From Oricola indica (GTDB lineage: Bacteria; Pseudomonadota; Alphaproteobacteria; Rhizobiales; Rhizobiaceae): 61,071 nt of DNA. Both the position numbers and the translations under genes were made by a program. Each line of letters opens with the position of its first letter. Positions within the stretch are counted from its first letter, which is position 1. Positions 26,592-35,439 of the stretch are shown here, piece after piece. Under the pieces are notes generated by a model, which was given only the letters and a program-made list of their open reading frames with translations, was not told the origin of the DNA and made no database searches. Location of the stretch: contig NZ_JAINFJ010000015.1 in the NCBI RefSeq assembly GCF_019966595.1, positions 1 to 61,071 of the forward strand, in the 5' to 3' direction.

Positions 26592-27827
26592 TCAGAAATT
26601 GACGCCATTGACGAGCATGTCGCGCGCGATCGTGCGGCGCTGTATCTCGCTCGTGCCGTCGGGAATGCGCATGGACCGCGTGAAACGATAACCCGCCTCA
26701 AGCCGCAGCTCGTTAGTGAGCCCCATGCCGCCATGAACCTGAATACAGCGGTCGAAAACGCGGTTGGCCGCATCCGTGCAATGCAGCTTGACCATCGATG
26801 TTTCGGCAAGCGCCCGCTCGCCGCGCTCCAGTTTCGTGGCGCAATCGATGAGCATCGTTTCGGCAGCGTAGATATCGGCGGCACTGTCTGCGAGCAGAAT
26901 TTGCACCGCCTGGTGATCACCGATCGGCACGCCGAATGTCTTGCGGACCTTCGCGTATTCGACGGCCTGCATCAGTGCCCAGCGGGCAAGCCCGATGCAC
27001 GTTGCCGACAGACCGAGACGGCCATTGTTGACGCCCTTCAGCGCCACTTTCAGGCCCTGATCCACCGGCCCGAGCCTGTGACTGTCAGGCACGCGCAGCC
27101 CGTCGAAGGACAGGATGCCGATCTCAGCACCCAGATGCCCCATGATCGGAATGGTCGATACGGCCTGAAACCCCGGCCAAGCCGTTTCGATGAAGAAGCC
27201 GGTGATGCCGCCCTTGCGCTGCGCGGCCAGTTCCGGGTCGGTGACCGCGAAGATCATGGCATAGTCGGCATAGGGACCATTGGTGATCCACTGCTTCGAT
27301 CCGGTAATGACCCATTCGTCGCCGTCCTTCACGGCGCGCGTCTTCATGGCAAAGACATCGGAGCCGGCATCCGGCTCGGACAGGCCGAAACAAAGCGACT
27401 TGTCGCCGCTTGCAAGCGGCGGCAGGTAGGTGTCGCGCAACTCAGGCGACAGGTTTGTCAGGATCGGTGACAAGCCGTTGGTGAATGGCGACGGGATGAC
27501 GACCGGGTGCACCAGCAGCCGGTCCGGACCGGTCTTTTCAGCCAGAAGCGCATTGAGATAGACCGCCGCCAGCGGGCCAAGGCCGCTGCCGCCGATCTCT
27601 TCCGGGCCGAACATGGTGTAGAAACCGGCCTCGGAGGACTTCATCCGAACCTGACGCTTCAGCGCCTCGACCTCGGGCACATAGCGGCCCTGCTCGTCGA
27701 AAATCGTCCGCTCCGAGCCAAGAAGCGCCGCATTGGCCTTCTCGATCGGAACGACTTCCTGCTCCACAAAGCGGATCAGGCTTTCGCCGATGCTGACAAT
27801 CTCTTCCGGGATGTTTTCGCTTTTCAT
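26592..27827 (-). CDS. Acyl-CoA dehydrogenase (FadE-type)
   Basis: A 411-residue acyl-CoA dehydrogenase with CFGLSEPDAGSDVFAM, GSKQWITNGPYADY and RKTFGVPIGDHQAVQILLAD. The base motif reads IPDGTSEIQ, with Asp where many members have Glu, as in the ACAD10/11-like bacterial group. It lies one base after the end of its neighbour and seven bases before the ADP-forming synthetase, within the operon that also encodes the DUF35-thiolase pair. It would desaturate the acyl chain before hydration by the MaoC-fold proteins. Confidence 0.9.
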   Translation of the reverse strand: MKSENIPEEIVSIGESLIRFVEQEVVPIEKANAALLGSERTIFDEQGRYVPEVEALKRQVRMKSSEAGFYTMFGPEEIGGSGLGPLAAVYLNALLAEKTGPDRLLVHPVVIPSPFTNGLSPILTNLSPELRDTYLPPLASGDKSLCFGLSEPDAGSDVFAMKTRAVKDGDEWVITGSKQWITNGPYADYAMIFAVTDPELAAQRKGGITGFFIETAWPGFQAVSTIPIMGHLGAEIGILSFDGLRVPDSHRLGPVDQGLKVALKGVNNGRLGLSATCIGLARWALMQAVEYAKVRKTFGVPIGDHQAVQILLADSAADIYAAETMLIDCATKLERGERALAETSMVKLHCTDAANRVFDRCIQVHGGMGLTNELRLEAGYRFTRSMRIPDGTSEIQRRTIARDMLVNGVNF

Positions 27828-27828
27828 G

Positions 27829-28245
27829 TCAGTCCTTGTCGAGCGTGAATTTCGGCAAGGTCAGCTCCGGCGTCACGTCGTCGTAGCGCACCGTGACACG
27901 ATCGCCGATGGCGACCTGCTCGACATCGTCCGTGATGATGTTGGTCAACATCCGCGGCCCTTCGTCGAGCGCGATCATCGCGATGACATAGGGCACATCG
28001 TCGGCAAAGACCGGGCCGGCCGGCTTGCGCGCGATCGTAAACGTGTAGATCTCGCCCTTGCCGCTGACATCGGACCACTCGAGATCGTCCGAATGACAAT
28101 GCGGGCAAAGCTCGCGCGGGTAGAAATGATGCTGGCCGCAGGAATTACAGCGCGGGATCGAAAGCCGGTGCTCGCGCGCGGCATCCCAGAACGGCTTCGT
28201 GCCGGGATCGATGACAGGCTGGGGCTTCTGATAGGTATCGCTCAT
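27829..28245 (-). CDS. DUF35 Zn-ribbon/OB-fold protein
   Basis: A 138-residue protein with the DUF35 layout: an N-terminal helix (GTKPFWDAAREHRLSIPRC), a zinc ribbon with two CxxC pairs (CNSCG and CPHCH, residues 33-50), and an OB-fold (GEIYTFTIARKPAGP to RVTVRYD). DUF35 proteins are partners of thiolase-fold enzymes, bringing substrate CoA to them, as in steroid side-chain aldolases and archaeal HMG-CoA synthesis. It lies next to such a thiolase-fold gene, so a complex is very likely. It has no catalytic role by itself. Confidence 0.9.
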   Translation of the reverse strand: MSDTYQKPQPVIDPGTKPFWDAAREHRLSIPRCNSCGQHHFYPRELCPHCHSDDLEWSDVSGKGEIYTFTIARKPAGPVFADDVPYVIAMIALDEGPRMLTNIITDDVEQVAIGDRVTVRYDDVTPELTLPKFTLDKD

Positions 28246-28255
28246 CGCCCTCTCC

Positions 28256-29422
28256 TCAATGGTTCGCCAGAATCACAGTCGCGCCGGACGACAGCGTGCC
28301 GCCCGTGCCGTGAACCAGCGCCGTATTCACATTGTCGACCTGACGCTCTCCGGCCTCGCCGCGAAGCTGCCGCACCGCTTCGATGAGCAGGAACATGCCG
28401 TACATGCCCGGGTGGCAGTAAGACAGGCCGCCGCCATTCGTATTGAGTGGGAACGCACCGCCGGGTGCCGTTCGCTGACCGGAAACGAAAGCGCCACCCT
28501 CGCCCGGCTTGCAGAAACCGAGCGCCTCCAGCGTCATCAAGACGGTGATCGTGAAGGAGTCGTAGCATTCGACAAGATCGATGGCGTCATGGCTGACGCC
28601 TGCCATCTCGAAAGCGTGGCGCGAGGCGATTTCCGCCGCCGTCAGCCGCGCCAGATCTGGCATCGTACCAATCGACCAATGCGTATGGGCCTCGCCATAG
28701 CCGCGAAGATGGATCGCCTTTGCGCCATGAGCGCGGGCATTGTCCGCAGTCGTCATGACGATCGCGCCGGCGCCATCGGTCACAAGACAGCAGTCGAGCA
28801 GCTTCAGCGGGTCCGCAATCGGCATCGAGTTCATCACGTCGTAGATGGTGATCGGATCGCGTTTCGTCGCCGCCGGATTGAGCGATGCCCATTTGCGCGT
28901 TGCGACCGCGATCTCGGCAAGCTGTTCTTCCGTGGTTCCGAATTCGTGCATGTGCCGGCGCGCCGCCATGGCGTATCCGCCAACGGGCTGCGGAATGCCC
29001 CAGACATTCTCGAACTGCATGGTCAAAATGGAAGGGCGGCCGCCCAGCGTCCGGCTTCGCTCGCTGCGTTGCGTCGAGCCGTAGACGATCAGCGCGACAT
29101 CGCAGTAGCCCTTCTCGATAGCCATGGCTGCGTGCGCGACATGCGCTTCGAAAGCCGAACCGCCGATATTCGTCGTATCGGCAAAGCGCGGAGCGATGCC
29201 GAGATATTCGCCAAGGGTGACAGACGGCAAAAGCCCCGGCCCCGGCACACCCCAAAGACCGGCAACAAGAAGCCCGTCCACATCGCCCATCGAAAGGCGC
29301 GCATCGTCGAGCGCCGCCTTGGCAGCACGCGCCTGCACCTGCAGGACCGACCCGCCTCCGACGACCTTTCCATCTTCGAGAGGGACGTCACCTGCCCCCA
29401 CGATCACCGCTTCACGCGCCAT
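28256..29422 (-). CDS. Thiolase-fold (SCP-x/Ltp2-like) protein, no nucleophilic Cys
   Basis: A 388-residue thiolase-superfamily protein of the lipid-transfer/SCP-x type. The loop that normally holds the nucleophilic Cys reads TTNIGGSAF (residues 83-91) with no Cys. Other thiolase landmarks remain: ECYDSFTITVL, NGGGLSYCHPGMYGM and HGTGGTLSSGATV. Loss of Cys plus a DUF35 neighbour is the hallmark of the Ltp2-type retro-aldolases that cleave 3-hydroxyacyl-CoA side chains in steroid degradation. A C-C lyase function is therefore more likely than thiolysis. It lies between the DUF35 gene and two MaoC-fold genes. Confidence 0.85.
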   Translation of the reverse strand: MAREAVIVGAGDVPLEDGKVVGGGSVLQVQARAAKAALDDARLSMGDVDGLLVAGLWGVPGPGLLPSVTLGEYLGIAPRFADTTNIGGSAFEAHVAHAAMAIEKGYCDVALIVYGSTQRSERSRTLGGRPSILTMQFENVWGIPQPVGGYAMAARRHMHEFGTTEEQLAEIAVATRKWASLNPAATKRDPITIYDVMNSMPIADPLKLLDCCLVTDGAGAIVMTTADNARAHGAKAIHLRGYGEAHTHWSIGTMPDLARLTAAEIASRHAFEMAGVSHDAIDLVECYDSFTITVLMTLEALGFCKPGEGGAFVSGQRTAPGGAFPLNTNGGGLSYCHPGMYGMFLLIEAVRQLRGEAGERQVDNVNTALVHGTGGTLSSGATVILANH

Positions 29423-29424
29423 CG

Positions 29425-29862
29425 CTATTCATTCTCCGCATTGATCGGTTGATAGGCATGTCCGGCCAGGATCGAGCGGTCGCCCACCCTGCAGATCAGC
29501 CGGACCTTGGCGACCTGACGGCCGTCCCGTTCACAGATTTCCTCGATTTCCCCGGTCACCTCGACCGTGTCGCCGGCATAGACCGGGGAAATAAAGGTCA
29601 GTTCGATTTCGCCGTTTTCGTCGAAAGCCCCGTCCGTCCACTGGTTCAGCATCTGCGACACGTAGGCGAGCGTCATCAGCCCGTGCGCAATGGTTTTGCC
29701 GAACGGGCCGGACCTGGCGAACTCCGGATCGACATGGATCGGATTATGATCGCCGGACGCGTTCGCATAGGCATCGATGACCGGCTGGGTGACCAGATGC
29801 GACACCAGCGGCAGCGGCGCTCCTGCATCGAATCGTGTTTCCGTTTCGCGCGCCATACTCAC
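29425..29862 (-). CDS. MaoC-fold enoyl-CoA hydratase
   Basis: A 145-residue single hot-dog MaoC-type protein with the hydratase-2 motif SGDHNPIHVDPEFARSGPFG and the following IAHGLMTLAYVS. The Asp and His of the catalytic motif are present. It should hydrate 2-enoyl-CoA to a 3-hydroxyacyl-CoA, the substrate form needed by the neighbouring thiolase-fold protein. It overlaps the next upstream MaoC-like gene by 4 bases, which suggests the two small proteins form one heteromeric hydratase. Confidence 0.88.
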   Translation of the reverse strand: MSMARETETRFDAGAPLPLVSHLVTQPVIDAYANASGDHNPIHVDPEFARSGPFGKTIAHGLMTLAYVSQMLNQWTDGAFDENGEIELTFISPVYAGDTVEVTGEIEEICERDGRQVAKVRLICRVGDRSILAGHAYQPINAENE

Positions 29863-30278
29863 GGGTCTTTCCCCCAGATAGAGGTAATGCGTCCGCTCGA
29901 CACCAGCTCGCCATCGGCGGCGCGCGCCTCGAAATCCGAGACGACATAAGGCCGCTCCTTGCGAACATAGGTGTCGGTTACGCGCGCCTGCAGCGAGAGC
30001 TTGTCGCCGATGCGCACGGCCCGATGGAATCGGATCGCCTGCTTGGCGTGAATGCCACCGGGCGGGCTCATGCGCGCCTTCAGCAGATCGATCAGGTAAA
30101 CCGACGCGATCATCGACGGCGCGCGATCCCCGGCCTCGAAGCCGTAATCTCCGCTGTCGCCGCCGGTTGCGGCGAGAAACTCTCTCGTCGCATCCGGTCC
30201 AACTTCGAAAATCAACGGTTCGGCGGGATAAACATCACCGACCGCCACTTCCTCATAGCGGCGATATTCGGGCATCAC
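29859..30278 (-). CDS. MaoC-like hot-dog protein without catalytic motif
   Basis: A 139-residue protein with the FAS1-type dehydratase N-terminal hot-dog layout (YEEVAVGDVYPAEP, FLAATGGDSGDYG, RFHRAVRIGDKL). The Asp/His hydratase motif is missing. Catalytic and non-catalytic hot-dog pairs are known in the ChsH1/ChsH2-type steroid hydratases, so this is probably the non-catalytic partner of the adjacent MaoC protein. It has 4-base overlaps on both sides (with 29425-29862 and 30275-31186). Confidence 0.82.
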   Translation of the reverse strand: MMPEYRRYEEVAVGDVYPAEPLIFEVGPDATREFLAATGGDSGDYGFEAGDRAPSMIASVYLIDLLKARMSPPGGIHAKQAIRFHRAVRIGDKLSLQARVTDTYVRKERPYVVSDFEARAADGELVSSGRITSIWGKDP

Positions 30279-31186
30279 ACCGGCGTCCAGGAGAAGACGT
30301 CGCGCGACATCTCAAGCGGAATGAAGGACGTCTTCAAGGTCGGCAGCATGTGATCACGCAGGGTTTCCGGCGTCCATCCTTCCGAGCGGTGAACCGAGCG
30401 CAACGGGCGCGGCTGGCTCATCAGGAAGACCTCGTTTCCGCGAACCGCGAAGATCTGGCCGTTGACCTCAGCCGTATCCTCGCTGGCGAGGAAAACCGCA
30501 ACCGGCGCGATCTTGTCCGGCGTCAGCATGCGCAGACCCTTCAGGCGCTCTTCCTGATCCGGCGTATTCGGGATCGAGCCGACCATGCGGCTCCATGCGA
30601 ATGGCGAAATACAGTTCGAACGAACGTTGAAACGGGCCATGTCGAGCGCGATCGACTTGGAAAGGCCGATGATGCCCATCTTGGCGGCCGAATAGTTCGC
30701 CTGCCCCGGATTACCGACCAGACCGGACGTCGACGTCATATGGACGAAGGTGCCGCTTTCCTGCTTGCGGAAATATTCCGCTGCCGAACGGCTGACATTG
30801 TAGGTGCCGTAGAGGTGAACCTTGATGACGGCGTCCCAGTCCTCGTCGGTCATCTTGTGAAAGATGACATCGCGCAGGATGCCGGCATTGTTCACGACGA
30901 TGTCGATCTTGCCGAACGTATCGACGGCGCGCGCGACCATGTCGTTGGCCGCGCCACGATCCGAAACGCTGCCGAAATCTGCAACCGCCTCGCCGCCAGC
31001 CGCCTTGATCTCGCTGACGACTTCGCCGGCAGGGCTGTCGCCCTCTTCCTCGCCTCCCAGCGACATGCCCGGATCGTTGACCACGACCTTCGCACCGTGG
31101 GCAGCCATCATGAGCGCGATTTCACGGCCAATACCGCGCCCCGCGCCGGTGACGAGCGCCACCTTGTTCTCAAGCATCAAAGTCAT
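30275..31186 (-). CDS. SDR dehydrogenase resembling the peroxisomal MFE-2 SDR domain
   Basis: A 303-residue short-chain dehydrogenase with TGAGRGIGREIALMMA, the long insert VVNDPGMSLGGEEE, NNAGILRDVIF, Ser in MTSTSGLVG and the active site YSAAK. The DPG-type insert and the C-terminal tail of about 50 residues after VNGQIFAVRGNE match the (3R)-hydroxyacyl-CoA dehydrogenase domain of multifunctional enzyme type 2. It would oxidise 3-hydroxyacyl-CoA made by the MaoC-fold pair. Its stop overlaps the start of the downstream MaoC-like gene by 4 bases. Confidence 0.9.
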   Translation of the reverse strand: MTLMLENKVALVTGAGRGIGREIALMMAAHGAKVVVNDPGMSLGGEEEGDSPAGEVVSEIKAAGGEAVADFGSVSDRGAANDMVARAVDTFGKIDIVVNNAGILRDVIFHKMTDEDWDAVIKVHLYGTYNVSRSAAEYFRKQESGTFVHMTSTSGLVGNPGQANYSAAKMGIIGLSKSIALDMARFNVRSNCISPFAWSRMVGSIPNTPDQEERLKGLRMLTPDKIAPVAVFLASEDTAEVNGQIFAVRGNEVFLMSQPRPLRSVHRSEGWTPETLRDHMLPTLKTSFIPLEMSRDVFSWTPV

Positions 31187-31253
31187 CTCTGCCTTTCAAT
31201 CTTCAACTTAGAATTTCAATTATTTGTCGGTCGTCATGCGGTCCCGCAGTTGC

Positions 31254-32009
31254 TCAGACCATCCAGCGCCCGCCATCGACCACAACGGACTGGCCGGTCA
31301 TGTATCGGGCGTCGTCGCTGCCAAGGAATGCGGCGACGGCTGCGATGTCCTCAGGCTCGGCAAAGTAGCCAAGCGGGATCGAGACCCGGATCTTCTCGAC
31401 GATCTCATCGGAAATGCGCTCGATGACGCGGGTCTTGGTCACACCCGGACAGACCGCGTTCACATTGACCTTGAACGGTGCAAGTTCGCGCGCCAGCGAA
31501 CGTGTAAAGCCGATAACGCCCATCTTGGCGGCGGCGTACTCGCTGATTCCCACCTCACCGGCCAGACCGGCATTCGACGCAACATTGACGATCTTGCCGC
31601 GCCCGGCCTCACGCATCGACGGCACGACCTGACGGGACGCCAGCAGCGTTGAGAAGAGCGAGACGTCCATCACGAAATGCCAGACATCGGAATTGGACTG
31701 GTAAAACTCCGAGGCTCGCTCGCGGGCACTCTGCCCGACATTGTTCATCAGCAGATCGATGAACCCGGCGTCCGCATAGATTTCCTTGAAGGTATCGACG
31801 AGAAAATCTTCTTTGGTGCAATCGCCAGCCTTGGTGAAAACCTTCGCACCGCCCTTGCGTGCCTCCTCGGCGACCGCCTCAAGCCCGTCGGCCTCCAGAT
31901 CCATGATCGCCAGATTTGCGCCCTCGGACGCAAAACGCAGCGCGGAAGCGCGCCCGATACCGTTAGCTGCCCCGGTAACGACAGCAAGCCTACCCTCAAG
32001 ACGACGCAT
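31254..32009 (-). CDS. SDR-family oxidoreductase
   Basis: A 251-residue short-chain dehydrogenase with TGAANGIGRASALRFA, MNNVGQSARERA, Ser in NVASNAGLAG and the active site YAAAK. Asp in IMDLEADG suggests NAD. The ATG at 32009 follows GGAGGA at good spacing; the longer frame would start in the promoter. It is the first gene of the operon running to 24479, with operator site E 98 bases upstream. It may oxidise an alcohol before CoA activation. Confidence 0.88.
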   Translation of the reverse strand: MRRLEGRLAVVTGAANGIGRASALRFASEGANLAIMDLEADGLEAVAEEARKGGAKVFTKAGDCTKEDFLVDTFKEIYADAGFIDLLMNNVGQSARERASEFYQSNSDVWHFVMDVSLFSTLLASRQVVPSMREAGRGKIVNVASNAGLAGEVGISEYAAAKMGVIGFTRSLARELAPFKVNVNAVCPGVTKTRVIERISDEIVEKIRVSIPLGYFAEPEDIAAVAAFLGSDDARYMTGQSVVVDGGRWMV

Positions 32010-32106
32010 GACATTTTCCTCCTCGAATTTCCTCCCGGTCGCGGCGTCTTCGCGCAGGCTGTCGGCCCGTTGTTTGAGCGCCACCGTCATCCGGTTCGAT
32101 TAAAAA

Positions 32107-32120
32107 CTAACAATTGTTCG
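32107..32120. promoter_or_regulatory. Operator-like palindrome, site E
   Basis: CTAAC-AATT-GTTCG with AAAA on the left and AAAG on the right, 98 bases before the first gene (ATG at 32009) of the long SDR/MaoC/thiolase operon. Confidence 0.6.
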
Positions 32121-32180
32121 AAAGTTGCGCAAGTGGATAAATCTCACCGTCATCACTGACAGGCGATCAGGAAGTTTGGA

Positions 32181-33119
32181 TCATCCCGGTGGCGGCACAG
32201 CGGAAGCAGGGCGCGGACGGATCGTCGAGATGGCAACGCCGGTCAGCACCAGAATGACGCCGGCAGCGGATTGCAGCGTTAAAGGCTCACCGAGAAAAAT
32301 CGTGCCACATCCAACGGCAACAGCCGGCACAAGGTAGTTGTTGTAGGACGTTACGGCAGGCCCTGCGCGCGACACTGTGATGAACAGGAGCAAGCTACCG
32401 GCCGCCGTGTTCCAGAGCGCGAGAACCAGCAGCGCTCCGAGAATTCCTGGCGATGGCAATGTCTGGGGAACACCATCGAAAAGCAGCGCCGCCGTCATCG
32501 TCCAGATTGCCGCCGACGTCAGCGAATACGTCGCAACAGTCACCGAGTTGTGGTGCCGAACCAGCGAGACGACGAACAGCGACGCCGAAAAGGTGATAGC
32601 CGCCCCCATGGCCGCGAGAAGCCCGCGCATGTCGTCTCCGAACGATGCGAACGCATCCAGGCCGAACAGAACGACAATACCGGCCAGTCCGACGAAAACG
32701 CCGAACAGGGCCCTGACTGTCGGATATACACCGCGAAACATGCCGAAGATCACAGTGATGACCGGCACCAGTGCCAGCGCAGTCGCCGTCACGGACGAGT
32801 CGACATACATCACCGAAGTGCTGATGAAACAGAGCGGCGCGGCGTTGGACATCAGCCCGACTAGCACAAAGGCGGCGATGTCCCGACGCGAAAGCCGCGG
32901 CAGCCTGCGCCGTGCAGCCAGGAAGCAAAGCAGGATCGATGATGCGATGAGCGTGCGAAGCGCAATCAGCGTAAATGGCGGCAAGGCCTCGACCGCGATC
33001 TTCGAAAACATGAACGACGTGCCCCATGCAAAGCTCAGCACGGCAAGCAAGCCAAACTCCGCAGCACCAAGCGTGGGGTTCTCTCCCCTCGCTCTGGCGG
33101 CAGCATCCGCGCTGGACAT
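32181..33119 (-). CDS. EamA (DMT) family transporter
   Basis: A 312-residue inner-membrane protein with about ten hydrophobic segments in two EamA repeats (LSFAWGTSFMFSKIAVEALP in the first, YNNYLVPAVAVGCGTIFLGE in the second). DMT exporters carry metabolites or drugs out of the cell. Placed inside the regulon, it may export an intermediate or relieve substrate toxicity. It is a single-gene leftward unit diverging from an NmrA-like gene across operator site F. Confidence 0.88.
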   Translation of the reverse strand: MSSADAAARARGENPTLGAAEFGLLAVLSFAWGTSFMFSKIAVEALPPFTLIALRTLIASSILLCFLAARRRLPRLSRRDIAAFVLVGLMSNAAPLCFISTSVMYVDSSVTATALALVPVITVIFGMFRGVYPTVRALFGVFVGLAGIVVLFGLDAFASFGDDMRGLLAAMGAAITFSASLFVVSLVRHHNSVTVATYSLTSAAIWTMTAALLFDGVPQTLPSPGILGALLVLALWNTAAGSLLLFITVSRAGPAVTSYNNYLVPAVAVGCGTIFLGEPLTLQSAAGVILVLTGVAISTIRPRPASAVPPPG

Positions 33120-33143
33120 GGCGACGACTCCTCCTGTAGAAAA

Positions 33144-33157
33144 CGAACATCTGTTAG
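33144..33157. promoter_or_regulatory. Operator-like palindrome, site F
   Basis: CGAAC-ATCT-GTTAG in the 84-base gap between the divergent EamA and NmrA-like genes. Read on the other strand it is CTAAC-AGAT-GTTCG. Confidence 0.6.
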
Positions 33158-33203
33158 ATTTTTAGCGCGGTCAAGGCCGGGCGACGCAACGGGAGGAAAA
33201 CTG

Positions 33204-34091
33204 ATGACCCGACGGGTTCTCGTAACAGGCGCCACTGGAACGGTGGGCGGCGCGGCACTCCGCCAGCTCAAAGGTGACGCGGATGGTGGAAAGCTGACCG
33301 TTCTCGGCGCATCGCGGAGCGAAAAAGGCGCCGCGAAACTGCAGGACGGCGGTTTCGAGCCGGTTCACATGGATTTCGACAAGCCCGAAAGACTGCGGCC
33401 GGCCCTGCGTGGCGTGGACAGCGTGTTTCTGGTCACCGGCTACACAGTTGACATGCTGGTGCAGTCCAAGCGCCTGCTGGACGCCGCGAAAGCCGAAGGC
33501 GTAAAGCATATCGTCCATCTCGGCGCGCTTGCCGCCGACGACACGCCGCATGCGCATTTCGCCTGGCATCAAATGGTCGAGCGCACCATCGAGGCGATGG
33601 GCTTCGACTGGACGCATCTGCGGCCCAACTTCTTCATGGATACGATCTGGGAGGGCTTCCGCCGGCGCCCGGACCGGCTTGTCCACTTCATCGGGGACCG
33701 CGCCGGTTCTTTCGTCTCAGCCGATGACATGGGCGCCGTGGCAGCGGCGGCACTAAGCGACCCCGATACACATAAGGGCAAGACTTATCCGCTGGCCGTT
33801 GAAGCCATGCCCTTCGCGGAGGTTGCGAAAATCTTCTCGGAAGTCACCGGGCGATCGGTGGAATACCGCCCTCGCCCCGCGTCCAGCCTGTTCGAAACCA
33901 TGACCCGGCAAGGCGCCGAACCCGTCTACGCAAAGAGTTTAGCCGAAGGAATCGCCGCCATCGAGGACGGCCAACTGCCGCTTGCCGATGCAGTCTATGA
34001 TACAGTCGAGACCGTAACCGGCCGCAAAGGCATAGGCTGGAAGGAATATGCGGAAGCGCGACTGGATCAACTGCCGGCAGCCAATGCATAG
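33204..34091 (+). CDS. NmrA-like NAD(P)-binding protein
   Basis: A 295-residue atypical SDR of the NmrA/TMR type: N-terminal VLVTGATGTVGGAALRQL dinucleotide site, VFLVTGYTVDM, HLGALAADDTPHAHFAWHQM and YRPRPASSLFET. Such proteins reduce quinones or isoflavones, or sense the NADP/NADPH ratio. The start follows GGGAGGAAAAC. It stands alone between operator site F and the terminator at 34101-34127. Its link to the CoA pathway is by location only. Confidence 0.83.
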   Translation: MTRRVLVTGATGTVGGAALRQLKGDADGGKLTVLGASRSEKGAAKLQDGGFEPVHMDFDKPERLRPALRGVDSVFLVTGYTVDMLVQSKRLLDAAKAEGVKHIVHLGALAADDTPHAHFAWHQMVERTIEAMGFDWTHLRPNFFMDTIWEGFRRRPDRLVHFIGDRAGSFVSADDMGAVAAAALSDPDTHKGKTYPLAVEAMPFAEVAKIFSEVTGRSVEYRPRPASSLFETMTRQGAEPVYAKSLAEGIAAIEDGQLPLADAVYDTVETVTGRKGIGWKEYAEARLDQLPAANA

Positions 34092-34100
34092 CGCACTTGA

Positions 34101-34127
34101 AAACGGCGGCCATTCGAGCCGCCGTTT
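34101..34127. terminator. Bidirectional terminator-like hairpin
   Basis: AAACGGCGGC and GCCGCCGTTT arms around a 7-base loop, between the convergent NmrA-like and acyl-CoA dehydrogenase genes. Short A and T runs flank the stem on both sides. Confidence 0.7.
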
Positions 34128-34170
34128 CCCGCTTGGTGCCTATTCAGGCTGCCGCCTAACCTTGTAACCT

Positions 34171-35304
34171 CTATAATGTCCGGCCGATCAGTTCCTTCAT
34201 GATTTCGTTGGTGCCGGCATATATCCGCTGCACGCGCGCGTCGGCATAGGCACGAGTGATCGGATACTCCCACATGAAGCCATAACCGCCGTGCAATTGC
34301 AGCAGCACGTCGAGAACCTTGCCCTGCATCTCACTGGTCCAGAGCTTCACCATTGCCGCTGTTGTCGTATCGAGTTTACCATCCAGAACCAGTTCGAGAC
34401 AGCGATCGAGAAAAACACGTCCAACCTGAATCTCTGTCTTCATCTCGGCCAAAGTGAATCGCGAATTCTGGAAATCCAGAACCGGTTTTCCAAAGGCCTT
34501 GCGGTTGCGTGTATAGTCGAGGGTCCACTCCAGCGCCGCCTCGCAGCAGGATATAGCCTGAATGCCGACATGCATCCGTTCCCAGGCGAGTTCCTGCATC
34601 ATATAACCGAAGCCCTTGCCCTCCTCGCCGATCAGGTTGGAGGCCGGCACGCGCACCTCGTTGAAAAACAACTCCGATGTGTCCTGCGCCTTGGTGCCCA
34701 ACTTCTTCAAACGACGGCCGCGCTCGAAACCTGGCCGGTCGGTTTCCACGACAATCAGGCTGATACCTTTCGCTCCCTGAGACCGATCCGTCTTGCAGGC
34801 GACCAGAAACAGATCGGCGGTCTGACCGTTGGTGATGAACGTCTTCTGGCCGGAGATGACATATTCATCGCCGTCACGCGTCGCCGTCGTACGAATCGCT
34901 TGAAGATCGGAGCCCCCGCCCGGTTCGGTCATCGCTATGCCGGCGACATAGTCCCCCGAAGTCATCTTCGGTAACCAGCGCTGCTTTTGCTCGGCCGTAC
35001 CGTAATGATCGAAATAGGGAGCAACGATGTCGGAATGCAACGCAAAGCCGAGACCGGTCAAATTCAGCCGCGCCTGCTCTTCCATCAGGATAATCGAATA
35101 GCGCCGATCGGCACCGACTCCGCCTGATTCCTCTGGAATCGCCGCGCAAAGGAAACCCTGTTCGCCGGCCTTTTTCCAGGCCCAGCGAGGCACTTCCCCT
35201 TTCTCTTCCCACTCCTCGTGGTGGGGGGCGAGTTCTTCCATGAAACGTCGAACAGATTCCCTGAAGATTTCATGTTCTTCGGAAAACAGCGAGCGCGGAA
35301 CCAT
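34171..35304 (-). CDS. Acyl-CoA dehydrogenase
   Basis: A 377-residue acyl-CoA dehydrogenase with AMTEPGGGSDLQAIRT, GQKTFITNGQTADL and RKAFGKPVLDFQNSRFTLAE. The C-terminal base motif reads IYAGTNEIMKE, lacking the YEGT Glu, as in the long-chain/FadE-like bacterial subgroup where Glu sits in another helix. It is transcribed alone, divergently from the NIPSNAP gene, with operator site G in the shared promoter. It is the fourth intact acyl-CoA dehydrogenase of the window. Confidence 0.9.
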   Translation of the reverse strand: MVPRSLFSEEHEIFRESVRRFMEELAPHHEEWEEKGEVPRWAWKKAGEQGFLCAAIPEESGGVGADRRYSIILMEEQARLNLTGLGFALHSDIVAPYFDHYGTAEQKQRWLPKMTSGDYVAGIAMTEPGGGSDLQAIRTTATRDGDEYVISGQKTFITNGQTADLFLVACKTDRSQGAKGISLIVVETDRPGFERGRRLKKLGTKAQDTSELFFNEVRVPASNLIGEEGKGFGYMMQELAWERMHVGIQAISCCEAALEWTLDYTRNRKAFGKPVLDFQNSRFTLAEMKTEIQVGRVFLDRCLELVLDGKLDTTTAAMVKLWTSEMQGKVLDVLLQLHGGYGFMWEYPITRAYADARVQRIYAGTNEIMKELIGRTL

Positions 35305-35370
35305 TCGGTCATCCTCCAGAGTCCAATATGATCGATCCGGAGAACATGTAGCACGACCTCCGGCAACAAT

Positions 35371-35384
35371 CTAACAATCGTTTG
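35371..35384. promoter_or_regulatory. Operator-like palindrome, site G
   Basis: CTAAC-AATC-GTTTG followed by ATTTT, in the divergent region between the acyl-CoA dehydrogenase and the NIPSNAP-family gene. Confidence 0.55.
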
Positions 35385-35439
35385 ATTTTATCCGCCCACC
35401 CGGTTAGTGTCGATGCCCAGAGAGGCTAGGAGGAAACCC

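Noticed and set aside
28256-29422. Ordinary beta-ketothiolase
   Set aside because: No Cys in the nucleophile loop, and it has a DUF35 partner; aldolase-like role is more likely.
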